Of a DNA stretch of 12,368 nt, positions 6,153 to 12,368 are shown one piece after another. The translations under genes were made by a program, and so were the position numbers. The notes beneath the pieces are model-generated. The model was not told where the DNA came from. It was given only the letters and a program-made list of their open reading frames with translations, and did no database searches. The DNA comes from JAQVWU01 sp964628455 (GTDB lineage: Bacteria; Bacillota; Clostridia; Oscillospirales; CAG-272): positions 1 through 12,368 of the forward strand of contig CAZVPD010000115.1 in assembly GCA_964628455.1 (NCBI GenBank). Direction: 5' to 3'. Positions within the stretch are counted from its first letter, which is position 1, and each line of letters begins with the position of its first letter.

Positions 6153-7673
6153 TTAATCAGCCGAAAACTTATCGGCGATTCTTTTTATTTTATCTTCCGG
6201 CGATTTTTTCGATGCGGAATAACGGGACTTTACAGGATATCCTTTTTTTGCGGAAGACCTGTAGGAATTGTAATATGTCTTGTAATAACGATTTTTTGAA
6301 TGGTAATAATCGGGGAGAATTCTTTTTTTTGCGTTCAGGACACATCCGATGATGTTTGCACCCGAATCCTTAATGTTATTGACGGAATCGGCGATCGCAC
6401 CCATCTCGGCATAATCATTTCTGATGACGAATAAAACACCGTCAACATAGGTATTCAACAGCAATGCATCCGAAACAAGTCCGACAGGCGGTGTATCAAT
6501 GATGATATAATCGTTGCATTCACGAAGGGTCGTCAGGACATTTCCGAACGATTCCGTATCAAGAGGCGTTTCGTTGATATCGGTGCGTATAACCAGCAGA
6601 TTATCATTGTATAAATCAAGCGCATCTTCTACTTTTGCTTTACCGGATAAAACATCCTGAAGAGATGCTATGTTCGTTTCAAGTCCGAGCAATTCGGCAA
6701 CGGCGGGCCGCCGTGTGTCACAATCGATCAATACGACATTTTTTCCTTTGCCGGCAAGCGACAGCGCCAAATTAACCGACAAAGTGGTTTTTCCCTCGCC
6801 GCTGACCGTCGATGTTACGTAAATAACCTTTACCTTTTTTTGTACCGCAATATAGTTAAAAACCGAACCGAATACAGCACAGGCTTCACGGTATATAATC
6901 GACACCTCGGGATCCGATATGATTGGTCCGTCATCCGCATTTTTATGTGCGTAGGGTATTTCCGCGATCGTATTAAGCTGCAGGTAGTTGCTTATATCCT
7001 CCGTTGCGCGGACTTTCGGATTCAATATCCCCAATAAAACCGCAGCGCACATACCGATGACAATTCCGGCAGCTGTGCAGATCAGAATATATTGGACATA
7101 GAATTTATGTATGGGATATGTTTTGGATGCGTAATCGACCACCGTAACGCTTCCTATATCAAGTTTTTCGATCATCGCATGAGGAAGCGCATCCATCAGT
7201 GCGTTGACGATCGTTATACTCTCCTTTTCATCGGGCCAGGTAATCGTGACTTCGATAAATGCGGTTTTTTCGATCACTTTGCAGGATACAAATTCACTGA
7301 GTTTATCGGGAGTCAGTTCCGTATCGCCCAAAGCGCTGATAACCAGATCCAGCACATAATTGCTTTTAGCCAGCTGAGTCACTGTCAGCACGAGATTCTG
7401 GGCAAAAGTGACATCAGATGCGGACGGATTATCGATGTTTCCGCTTGCCTGATAAGTTCCCTCGGCATTTTTGGAGGTGACTATCATCGTTGCTTTTGCA
7501 TAATAGAACAATTTCGGGTCATTTCCGGTAAGAACTATCTGGATAATAATTCCGGTTATTATACCGACAATAACACAGGCGATGACAAGAACCTTATATT
7601 TTATGACGCTTGTCAATATATCATTTATTGTCAGATTAGAATAATCCTTTTTTACCGCTTTGCCAGTATCCAT
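6153..7673 (-). CDS. Fused Wzz-type chain-length regulator and BY-kinase (tyrosine-protein kinase)
   Basis: A 506-residue membrane protein combining a Wzz-like exporter-control domain with a cytoplasmic bacterial tyrosine kinase; the class tunes exopolysaccharide or capsule chain length and export by cycles of autophosphorylation. The Wzz part has two membrane helices (about 28-48 and 194-215) flanking an extracellular domain. The kinase has Walker A SGEGKTT (291-297), Walker A' VLIDCDTRRP (314-323, with D317 and D319) and Walker B YIIIDTPP (389-396). A C-terminal tyrosine cluster has nine Tyr between 456 and 485. I chose the ATG at 7673, not the upstream TTG at 7694, because GGAAGAGG lies 5 bases before it and the promoter places the transcript start near 7693. 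Firmicutes often split these domains into two proteins; here they are fused. No cognate phosphatase, polymerase or flippase gene is in the window. Confidence 0.93.
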   Translation of the reverse strand: MDTGKAVKKDYSNLTINDILTSVIKYKVLVIACVIVGIITGIIIQIVLTGNDPKLFYYAKATMIVTSKNAEGTYQASGNIDNPSASDVTFAQNLVLTVTQLAKSNYVLDLVISALGDTELTPDKLSEFVSCKVIEKTAFIEVTITWPDEKESITIVNALMDALPHAMIEKLDIGSVTVVDYASKTYPIHKFYVQYILICTAAGIVIGMCAAVLLGILNPKVRATEDISNYLQLNTIAEIPYAHKNADDGPIISDPEVSIIYREACAVFGSVFNYIAVQKKVKVIYVTSTVSGEGKTTLSVNLALSLAGKGKNVVLIDCDTRRPAVAELLGLETNIASLQDVLSGKAKVEDALDLYNDNLLVIRTDINETPLDTESFGNVLTTLRECNDYIIIDTPPVGLVSDALLLNTYVDGVLFVIRNDYAEMGAIADSVNNIKDSGANIIGCVLNAKKRILPDYYHSKNRYYKTYYNSYRSSAKKGYPVKSRYSASKKSPEDKIKRIADKFSAD

Positions 7674-7699
7674 TTCAACCTCTTCCTGTCGCAAGAATA

Positions 7700-7705
7700 A
7701 TTATA
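7700..7705 (-). promoter_or_regulatory. Extended -10 promoter of the Wzz/BY-kinase gene
   Basis: On the minus strand TGTTATAAT gives a perfect -10 (TATAAT, 7705-7700) with the extended TGn. No good -35 stands at 16-18 bases; TTGTAG at 20 bases is the nearest. The predicted start near 7693 leaves a leader of about 20 bases. A short AGTATACT palindrome (7720-7727) falls in the -35 region and could be an operator. The remaining divergent spacer up to 7859 is AT-rich without recognisable genes. Confidence 0.6.
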
Positions 7706-7859
7706 ACAAGGCTTCAATCAGTATACTACAAAAGAAAATAAAAGTAAAGACTTTCGCAGCAAGTAAATTACGAAAGAAAAGCCAATTTCCCCGTGAAAAA
7801 CAGCCTGTTTTTTTATTATTTACAGTTTATACATTTTCAAAAAACATCCCGGATTTCCC

Positions 7860-7888
7860 TTGACATATTTTATTTTCCGTGCTATAAT
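7860..7888 (+). promoter_or_regulatory. Perfect consensus promoter of the LPDTS surface-protein gene
   Basis: TTGACA (7860-7865), a 17-base spacer and TATAAT (7883-7888) match both hexamers, with TG at 7880-7881 as an extended -10. The transcript start is predicted near 7895, giving a leader of about 54 bases. A second TTGACA at 7912-7917 has no matching -10 box. Confidence 0.9.
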
Positions 7889-7948
7889 CATAAAAGTATT
7901 TATCTTTATGTTTGACAATTTTTACAATTATTACTATGAGGTGAAAAA

Positions 7949-8521
7949 ATGAAAAAATTCAAGCGGATCGCATTGTTTTTACTATCGGCGCTTATATTTG
8001 CTTCTTCGTTTGCTTTCGGTGCTTTTGCGGCCTCAAAACAGGAAATAATAGATGCTGCCCGATCTAAAATACCTGCGGGTTCCGAGTTTATTTACATGAT
8101 TCAACTCGAAAATATTCTCATGCAGGTCGAACTGACACCGGAACAGGGCGACCGAGTGATCGAAATAATCGGCGAAATGGATAAAATCGTCCGCGAAAAC
8201 GGTCAGCAGCTGCGTTTATACAGCAAAGACTTACTGGAGATCACCACGGGATACGTGTATGAAATCTGTGAAATGGCGAATCTGACTTATGAATATAAAG
8301 TTGCCTCGCCCGCTTCCTACGCCGGTGATGTTGTCATTGTCATCCGTGATGCCGGAGGGAATTATTTAGGCGAATTTGACGGAAGCAAGGAACTTCCTCT
8401 TGTGAAAAAGACGAACGCAGCGGTTCTGCCCGATACATCCGTTTTACTTCCCGCCGCGTCTGCCGTTATCCTGGCTGCCGGTATATTTTTAATAATAAGA
8501 AATAAAAAAGTTCTCGCCTGA
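7949..8521 (+). CDS. Small secreted protein with LPDTS sorting-signal-like C-terminus
   Basis: A 190-residue protein I do not recognise as a named family. It has a classical signal peptide: MKKFKR, a hydrophobic core to about 24, and an AFA-A site giving cleavage near 27-28. A mature domain of about 130 mixed helical and strand residues follows. The C-terminus reads LPDTS (160-164), a hydrophobic stretch (165-183) and a basic tail RNKK. That is the layout of a sortase cell-wall anchor, and LPDTS is known as a substrate motif of the Bacillus subtilis class D-type sortase YhcS. If no sortase acts on it, it would be a single-pass membrane protein with an extracellular domain. The Shine-Dalgarno GAGGTGA (7938-7944) fixes the start. 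Its strong promoter, and its place between a polysaccharide kinase and a terminator, suggest an abundant surface protein (inference). Confidence 0.85.
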   Translation: MKKFKRIALFLLSALIFASSFAFGAFAASKQEIIDAARSKIPAGSEFIYMIQLENILMQVELTPEQGDRVIEIIGEMDKIVRENGQQLRLYSKDLLEITTGYVYEICEMANLTYEYKVASPASYAGDVVIVIRDAGGNYLGEFDGSKELPLVKKTNAAVLPDTSVLLPAASAVILAAGIFLIIRNKKVLA

Positions 8522-8534
8522 TCATTACAGAGAT

Positions 8535-8569
8535 AAAGAACCGGATCCGATGTCCGGTTCTTTTTTTTT
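8535..8569. terminator. Strong intrinsic terminator between convergent genes
   Basis: An 11-bp perfect stem AAAGAACCGGA (8535-8545) / TCCGGTTCTTT (8553-8563) with a 7-base loop runs into TTTTTTTTT on the plus strand. It is 13 bases after the surface-protein stop. On the minus strand the tail TTTATCT is weaker but may also stop the transcript of the gene ending at 8579. Confidence 0.93.
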
Positions 8570-8578
8570 GTTTTTGGA

Positions 8579-9430
8579 TTAAATATATAAACCGAAATTT
8601 TTTATTTCCATCGTATGGTCAAAAGAGGCGATGGTTTCCCAGCCTATATTCAGACCGCAAATATCTATGTCAGCGGCAGTGCGTATATTCTTTAAATAAC
8701 CGTCCCGTAAACCGTAAGCGATCATGTCGTCGATATGGGGCTGTAAATCAACAGAAAAATCCAGCCACCTGTCACTTACACACGGTAAGCCGTTTTCCCA
8801 GAGACTGCTTCCCGAAAAGATACTGTGTTCTCCGATACTGTAAATGAGCGCCTGAGAAGCATCCGCTTTACCGCCGTCATATCCGATGTATTTATCGCTG
8901 TATGCCGCGCGGCTGTCAAAAAAATGCAAGCCGAACCAGACAAAGTCGTTTCCCGTTTTGGAGCGCAGATACAGAAACATTAAAAACTGTGCGGCGCGCA
9001 CATAATCACCGGACACAGCTGTTTGACGGTAATCCAGAAGCCGAAGTTTCCCTTTGACAACAGGCCGGTTTCCCGCATCGGCACGGAATCCGCTCTGTTC
9101 GATCAGCAGATGAGGCCAATACATACCTGCCTTCGCCGGTTTCCCCTTATAAAATGCGGATGTATCCAGCCTCAGCGCAAGAGATCCTTCGGCGGGATTA
9201 TATCTGACAGATCTCGAAATGCCGTCCGTGAGCATATATTTATCCGACGGAATCCTGGTGGTCCATAAACACGGACCCGAATCCCACTGCGCGAGTCTCC
9301 AGACCGGTTTTTCGTCACCGTAAACAAAAAGTCCCGATTCCGAAACCATATTGTTTTTTTCATGGTTTTTCTGGCTGAGAACAACAAATCCTCTTTTAAA
9401 ATGATTATCCGGAATGATCTGTGTCATCAT
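8579..9430 (-). CDS. Unrecognised 283-residue protein, possibly beta-sandwich fold
   Basis: I do not recognise this gene. The product has no signal peptide or membrane helix and is rich in Trp, Tyr, Phe and Gly with alternating hydrophobic and polar stretches, suggesting a beta-sandwich such as a lectin or glucanase-like jelly roll (inference only). Distinctive segments are RLAQWDSGPCLWT (45-57), KAGMYWPHLLIEQSGF (101-116), DFVWFGLHFFDSR (163-175) and the ending GLNIGWETIASF plus MEIKNFGLYI, reminiscent of carbohydrate-binding domains. Its ATG overlaps the stop codon of the upstream CHR gene by one base (TAATG), with AGGAG just before it; a second ATG three bases on is equally possible. It is therefore translationally coupled to the transporter pair. 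No catalytic residues can be assigned. Confidence 0.75.
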   Translation of the reverse strand: MMTQIIPDNHFKRGFVVLSQKNHEKNNMVSESGLFVYGDEKPVWRLAQWDSGPCLWTTRIPSDKYMLTDGISRSVRYNPAEGSLALRLDTSAFYKGKPAKAGMYWPHLLIEQSGFRADAGNRPVVKGKLRLLDYRQTAVSGDYVRAAQFLMFLYLRSKTGNDFVWFGLHFFDSRAAYSDKYIGYDGGKADASQALIYSIGEHSIFSGSSLWENGLPCVSDRWLDFSVDLQPHIDDMIAYGLRDGYLKNIRTAADIDICGLNIGWETIASFDHTMEIKNFGLYI

Positions 9431-9996
9431 TAAGCTCCTGTAAAAGTATAAATAACGGCTCCCGCAATCCCGGTCAACAGTATCATCAAGACATAATTGA
9501 TTTTTTTTATGCGAAGAATAAGAAACGCCGCCGCCGATAATGCCAAAGCTGTAAAATCCACTGTTTTAATTTCTCCGATCACATTTGTTCCGAATAATGC
9601 CAGACTTATAATAGACAATCCCGCACCCGCTATAAGAGCCGTCACTGCCGGCTGGATACCGCCGAGAGCTCCGCTGACTGCCGTCACGGCTTTGTATTTT
9701 TTATATATGTATGCCAGAAGCAGAACGATCAAAAACGAAGGAAGCATGCAGGAAAACGTCGCAAGCGCTCCTCCGGCAATACCGCCCATTTTCACTCCCA
9801 CAAAAGTAGCCGAGTTTAGGGCAAACGGCCCCGGTGTCATTTCTGCGATGGTTATCATATCCATATATTCCGTCAGCGTCAGCCATCCGCGGCCTTCGAC
9901 CACCATCGAGTGGATCAAAGCTATAGAGGCATGTCCACCTCCGATACTGAAAAGTCCGATCTGAAAATAACAGATAAAAATTTCAAGATAATTCAT
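9430..9996 (-). CDS. Chromate transporter family protein, second half of split pair
   Basis: A 188-residue membrane protein made of a single CHR domain. Family motifs are FSIGGG (16-21), GWL (37-39), AEMTPGP (51-57), NSATFVG (61-67) and GGIQPAV (112-118), with about five or six hydrophobic segments. Short CHR proteins occur as pairs of two different halves that together match one long ChrA. The gene starts within the stop of its partner (ATGA overlap, 9993-9996) with AAAGGAA just upstream, and it overlaps the next gene by one base. Long ChrA proteins export chromate, but short pairs in anaerobic Firmicutes may transport another oxyanion or serve another role. The family call is firm, the substrate uncertain. 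Confidence 0.93.
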   Translation of the reverse strand: MNYLEIFICYFQIGLFSIGGGHASIALIHSMVVEGRGWLTLTEYMDMITIAEMTPGPFALNSATFVGVKMGGIAGGALATFSCMLPSFLIVLLLAYIYKKYKAVTAVSGALGGIQPAVTALIAGAGLSIISLALFGTNVIGEIKTVDFTALALSAAAFLILRIKKINYVLMILLTGIAGAVIYTFTGA

Positions 9997-10574
9997 TTCC
10001 TTTCATCCGCCTTTTTAACCATCAGACAGACATAGGAATATATGATTCCGCAAACCGCGGCGATCAGGATAATATAGATGGCGTGAAATTTAAAAAAAAA
10101 CGAACCGATAAAAGCGGCAGCCATGAGGACGATCGCCGTCCGGTTTTTTCCTTTTTTGGTGACATTCCGGGTCATATCGATCACTATGCTGATAATGACG
10201 GCGCCTACACCGGCCCTCATGGCGCGCAACAGATTATATGCAATGATATTGTCACAGAGCGATTTATAAAAAAAAGATACAACGGTTATGATGACAAGCG
10301 GCGGTATGATGCTTGCGATCATGGTAATAAATGCCCCGAATACGCCGGCGACATGATATCCTGTCAGCATGACGGCGTTGCCCGCTATAGCTCCTGGTGC
10401 AGTCTGGGCAATGGCTATGTTTGCAGTCATATCGTCGTCGGAGATCCAGCCGTATTTTTCGACAAAATACTGCCGCAGCAGTCCCAGAATGATCACACCA
10501 CCGCCGAAAGCGACGGAACTCATATAGATGGTCAGAAAAAACAATCTGACGCATTTCTGTTTATAAGTCATCAT
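9993..10574 (-). CDS. Chromate transporter family protein, first half of split pair
   Basis: A 193-residue membrane protein with one CHR domain: AFGGG (22-26), YGW (41-43), AQTAPGAIAGN (56-66) and LRAMRAGVGAVI (116-127), followed by further hydrophobic segments and a basic tail. It is the first gene of the CHR pair, and the two probably assemble with opposite membrane topology as described for short-chain CHR pairs. GGAAG lies about 8 bases before the first ATG (10574); a second ATG follows immediately, so the start may be one codon later. The upstream 295 bases are non-coding and structured, with a hairpin that could either end the telA transcript or attenuate this operon. Confidence 0.93.
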   Translation of the reverse strand: MMTYKQKCVRLFFLTIYMSSVAFGGGVIILGLLRQYFVEKYGWISDDDMTANIAIAQTAPGAIAGNAVMLTGYHVAGVFGAFITMIASIIPPLVIITVVSFFYKSLCDNIIAYNLLRAMRAGVGAVIISIVIDMTRNVTKKGKNRTAIVLMAAAFIGSFFFKFHAIYIILIAAVCGIIYSYVCLMVKKADERK

Positions 10575-10869
10575 ACACCGCTTCCGATCCTGTATATCGA
10601 ACCGTTTTCAATCTGGAATGGTAAAAGATGTCCCGGAAGACAGGTCATTTTACGGTACTGTGTGAAAGCGGGAAACCGCCGGCGAATCGGCACGGTTTTT
10701 TCCGGAACACGGACAATGATCGCCGCAGCAAAAACCGGCGCTGTTTTACAAGCAAACAGCGCCTTTATCGCATATATGATATAAAGTAATAATCTATTCA
10801 TGACAGAAATTATATCCTTGTAAAATGAAAAAGGAGAAGAAAAGCAAACAGATCCGGTTAAAATATCCG
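10575..10869 (-). promoter_or_regulatory. Structured spacer/leader between telA and the CHR operon
   Basis: I see no supported gene here. Three hairpins are visible: 10737-10746 with 10754-10763 (perfect 10 bp), 10673-10681 with 10688-10698 (6+3 pairs, small bulge), and 10621-10632 with 10639-10653 (two short stems). On the minus strand TATAAT (10814-10809) could be a -10 box, although no good -35 accompanies it. If used, it would start a leader of roughly 230 bases containing all three hairpins. A 76-codon reading frame at 10571-10801 covers the region, but its start coincides with the predicted transcript start and it resembles no family, so I treat the region as non-coding. Confidence 0.45.
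10737..10763 (-). terminator. Terminator-like hairpin after telA / before CHR operon
   Basis: GGCGCTGTTT / AAACAGCGCC is a perfect 10-bp stem with a 7-base loop. On the minus strand GGTTTTTG follows, a short T-run offset by two G, so it is a plausible intrinsic terminator for telA, about 105 bases after its stop. It would act as an attenuator if the TATAAT at 10814 is the CHR operon promoter. Confidence 0.6.
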
Positions 10870-12009
10870 CTATTTTTTTATTTCAAGCAGTTTGGTGCGC
10901 AGCTCGCCTTCTATGCGCCGAAGTTCGGCTTCCGCATTGCGGCGGCGTTCTCTGCCCTCATCCTGAATCTTTAATACTTCGTCCAGGGTATTGATCAGCG
11001 ATTCATTGGTATACTGCAGCGTTTCTATGTCGATGATCCCCCGTTCGGCTTCACGAGCTGTTTCGACCGTACCCATTTTCAGCGCATCCGCATTTTTCTT
11101 CAGCAGTTCATTGGTCATATCGGTAACGGCTCTCTGTGCAGCCAGAGCCTCCTGCGAATGAGCAATCCCCAGTGCGATGACCATCTGGCTTTTCCAGAGC
11201 GGTATCGTATTTACCAGCGTCGACTGGATTTTTTCGGTCATAATCGTATCATTGTTTTGAACGAGTCTGATCTGAGGCGCCATCTGTATGGATACCATAC
11301 GCGTCAGTTCCAGGTCATAAATACGTTTCTCAAAGCGGTCACACAAATCGGCAAAGTCGTGTGCGGCCTGAGCATCCTCGGGCAGATGGGTTTCTTCGGC
11401 GCGCCTGATAAATTCCGCCAGTTCGTTTTTACGGGCGGAATCGAGTTTCATTTTACCTGCGATGATATACATGGACAATTCTTTGAAGTTCTGCAGATTG
11501 ACCTGGTATAATTTATCGAGTACCGCAACGTCTTTGATCAGCCTGTCTTGATGCCCTTCAAGCACTCCGCAGATCTTATCGACATTCACTTCCGCTTTGT
11601 CATACTTGGATTTCATAGCTGCGATCTTATTGCCGGTTTTTTTAAATAAACCCATGAAGCCTTTTTCGTCTTCATCCACTCCGAAGCCGCGCAGTTCAAC
11701 TACAAGACTGGTAACAAGCCCGCCGACCTCACCGAGGTCCATAGCCCGTACATTCCCCAGAGCAGTATCCGAAAAGTCGGCGATCTTCGACTGGGCTCCC
11801 GATCCGTACTGCAGAATAACGGCGGAATTTGTAAGGTCGATTTTATCGGAAAAATCTTTTACCATCTTCTGTTCTTCGGCGGTCAGCGTTTTTTCATCAA
11901 AAGTAACCTGTTCTATCGTAGCACTTGCAGCCTGTTCGGGTGACGGCGCCGAAACCGGGGTGATCGTAATATTCGGGGTAAGCGTCAATTCAATACTTTT
12001 ATTTTCCAT
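10870..12009 (-). CDS. telA: TelA-family toxic anion resistance protein
   Basis: A 379-residue soluble, mostly helical protein of the TelA / toxic anion resistance family (the B. subtilis relative is YaaN). Visible family features are a variable acidic N-terminus (1-45), LGEVGGLVTSLVVELRGF (92-109), GFMGLFKKTGNKIAAMKSKYDKAEVNVDKI spread over 116-145, an LEGHQDRLIKD helix (148-158), and the conserved MAPQIRLVQNND and PLWKSQMVIALG stretches at about 245-285. A charged coiled coil closes the protein (about 345-379). The family was first linked to tellurite resistance and is often found beside xpaC-like genes; its molecular role is unclear. AGGAG seven bases before the ATG supports the start. The xpaC-like fragment upstream is probably in the same operon. 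Confidence 0.94.
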   Translation of the reverse strand: MENKSIELTLTPNITITPVSAPSPEQAASATIEQVTFDEKTLTAEEQKMVKDFSDKIDLTNSAVILQYGSGAQSKIADFSDTALGNVRAMDLGEVGGLVTSLVVELRGFGVDEDEKGFMGLFKKTGNKIAAMKSKYDKAEVNVDKICGVLEGHQDRLIKDVAVLDKLYQVNLQNFKELSMYIIAGKMKLDSARKNELAEFIRRAEETHLPEDAQAAHDFADLCDRFEKRIYDLELTRMVSIQMAPQIRLVQNNDTIMTEKIQSTLVNTIPLWKSQMVIALGIAHSQEALAAQRAVTDMTNELLKKNADALKMGTVETAREAERGIIDIETLQYTNESLINTLDEVLKIQDEGRERRRNAEAELRRIEGELRTKLLEIKK

Positions 12010-12027
12010 GATTTACTCCTGTTTGAT

Positions 12028-12037
12028 NNNNNNNNNN
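12028..12037. other. Assembly gap (10 N)
   Basis: Ten undetermined bases lie between the xpaC-like fragment and the telA ribosome site. The true length is probably unknown. If the gap were exactly ten bases, the xpaC frame would read through the telA start, which is unlikely, so the missing bases probably hold the xpaC stop codon. Confidence 0.95.
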
Positions 12038-12368
12038 CTCGTTACCGGCCATTTTGCTTTCCAGCACGGCGATATCAGTGGAAATATCAAGTTCGCGGTC
12101 CATAATCAGTCTGTCAAGCTGTTTGTCGAATACTTCTTTCATAGCCGGTATGAGCTTTTCGATTTCCGCAGTTGTCTCACGAGCGGCGTTGTGCGTTTTA
12201 AATTCGATATAGGAAAAGAGGAGTTTGTTTATCGTCGGGAGATAATATCCGAAGAAATTGCGCGCAAGGGGCATCCTGTCGGGATTTTTCGATAGATAAG
12301 AAAGAATATTATACCCTTCCGAGATCAGCTGTCCGATTTCCTCCGAGAGAATTTTATTCAGGGACCCG
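12038..12368 (-). CDS. xpaC: XpaC-like protein (5-bromo-4-chloroindolyl phosphate hydrolysis family), partial at both ends
   Basis: The frame is open from the window edge to the N gap, giving about 110 residues. The sequence shows a helical region with LISEGYNILSYLSKNPDR, then MPLARNFFGYYLPTINKLL and the end motif LDISTDIAVLES, all typical of the C-terminal half of XpaC. An internal Met at 12274 is not the start. XpaC-like proteins precede TelA/YaaN in many Firmicutes, and the order here fits. The N-terminal half, usually with membrane segments, is outside the window, and the last few residues fall in the gap. Confidence 0.88.

Noticed and set aside
7674..7694. Upstream TTG start giving seven extra residues to the Wzz/BY-kinase
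   Set aside because: It would place the start at or before the predicted transcript start (near 7693), and the ATG at 7673 has GGAAGAGG at proper spacing.
7092..7700. 202-codon plus-strand reading frame opposite the BY-kinase gene
   Set aside because: It lies wholly antisense to the Wzz domain, is rich in Cys, His and Ile as expected from a shadow frame, and has no ribosome site.
7796..7812. AAAAACA-GCC-TGTTTTT hairpin with T-run in the divergent spacer
   Set aside because: No plus-strand transcript is expected to reach it and the stem is almost all A-T; it is probably AT-rich promoter-flanking DNA.
7912..7928. TTGACA followed by TACAAT as a second promoter of the LPDTS gene
   Set aside because: The boxes are only 5 bases apart and nothing like a -10 stands at 16-18 bases; the promoter at 7860-7888 is perfect.
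10083..10784. 233-codon plus-strand reading frame opposite the first CHR gene and spacer
   Set aside because: It is antisense to a clear CHR transporter and shows biased, unfamily-like composition.
10571..10801. 76-codon minus-strand reading frame upstream of the CHR genes, overlapping the first by 4 bases
   Set aside because: The four-base overlap looks like coupling, but the frame has no convincing ribosome site, its start coincides with the likely transcript start after TATAAT, it runs through three hairpins, and the first CHR gene has its own Shine-Dalgarno site.

Overview
The window looks like a scaffold piece from a Clostridia-type (Firmicutes) genome, probably metagenome-assembled. 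The reasons are Gram-positive Shine-Dalgarno sites (GAGGTGA, AGGAGTGA), vegetative sigma-A promoters with extended -10 boxes, many intrinsic terminators, an LPxTG-like surface protein, a neighbouring xpaC/telA (yaaN-type) pair, and AT-rich spacers between genes of moderate GC. A run of 10 N at 12028-12037 marks an assembly gap. I cannot place it below class level.

Left part, plus strand (1-5231). The window opens inside pnp (polynucleotide phosphorylase), followed by a strong hairpin. Next is a TIM-barrel sugar-phosphate isomerase/epimerase with a textbook terminator. A roughly 500-base spacer then holds the most interesting element: an extended -10 promoter, a GEMM-I-type cyclic-dinucleotide riboswitch and an intrinsic terminator, immediately upstream of a 150-residue MTH538/ThsB-like TIR-domain protein. 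After that comes a perfect consensus promoter driving a lone CapF-like bifunctional sugar-nucleotide enzyme.

Middle part (5232-8577). A VanZ-family membrane protein converges on a fused Wzz/BY-kinase (exopolysaccharide chain-length control) through a bidirectional terminator. Divergent from the kinase, with its own consensus promoter, is a small secreted protein with an LPDTS sorting-signal-like C-terminus. CapF, Wzz/BY-kinase, VanZ and the anchored protein suggest a cell-surface or envelope island, although no glycosyltransferases, flippase or polymerase are present.

Right part, minus strand (8579-12368). From upstream to downstream these are a partial xpaC-like gene cut by the assembly gap, telA (toxic anion resistance), a structured 295-base spacer, a two-gene split chromate-transporter (CHR family) pair, and a translationally coupled 283-residue protein I do not recognise. 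The two CHR halves and the unknown gene overlap by 4 and 1 bases and form an operon.

Main hypothesis: a cyclic-dinucleotide-sensing RNA controls transcription of a stand-alone TIR protein. The base I align with the known ligand-specificity position is A rather than the usual G, so 3',3'-cGAMP or mixed recognition should be considered. The 3' strand of the aptamer can pair with the 3' half of the terminator, which is what a ligand-gated terminator would need.
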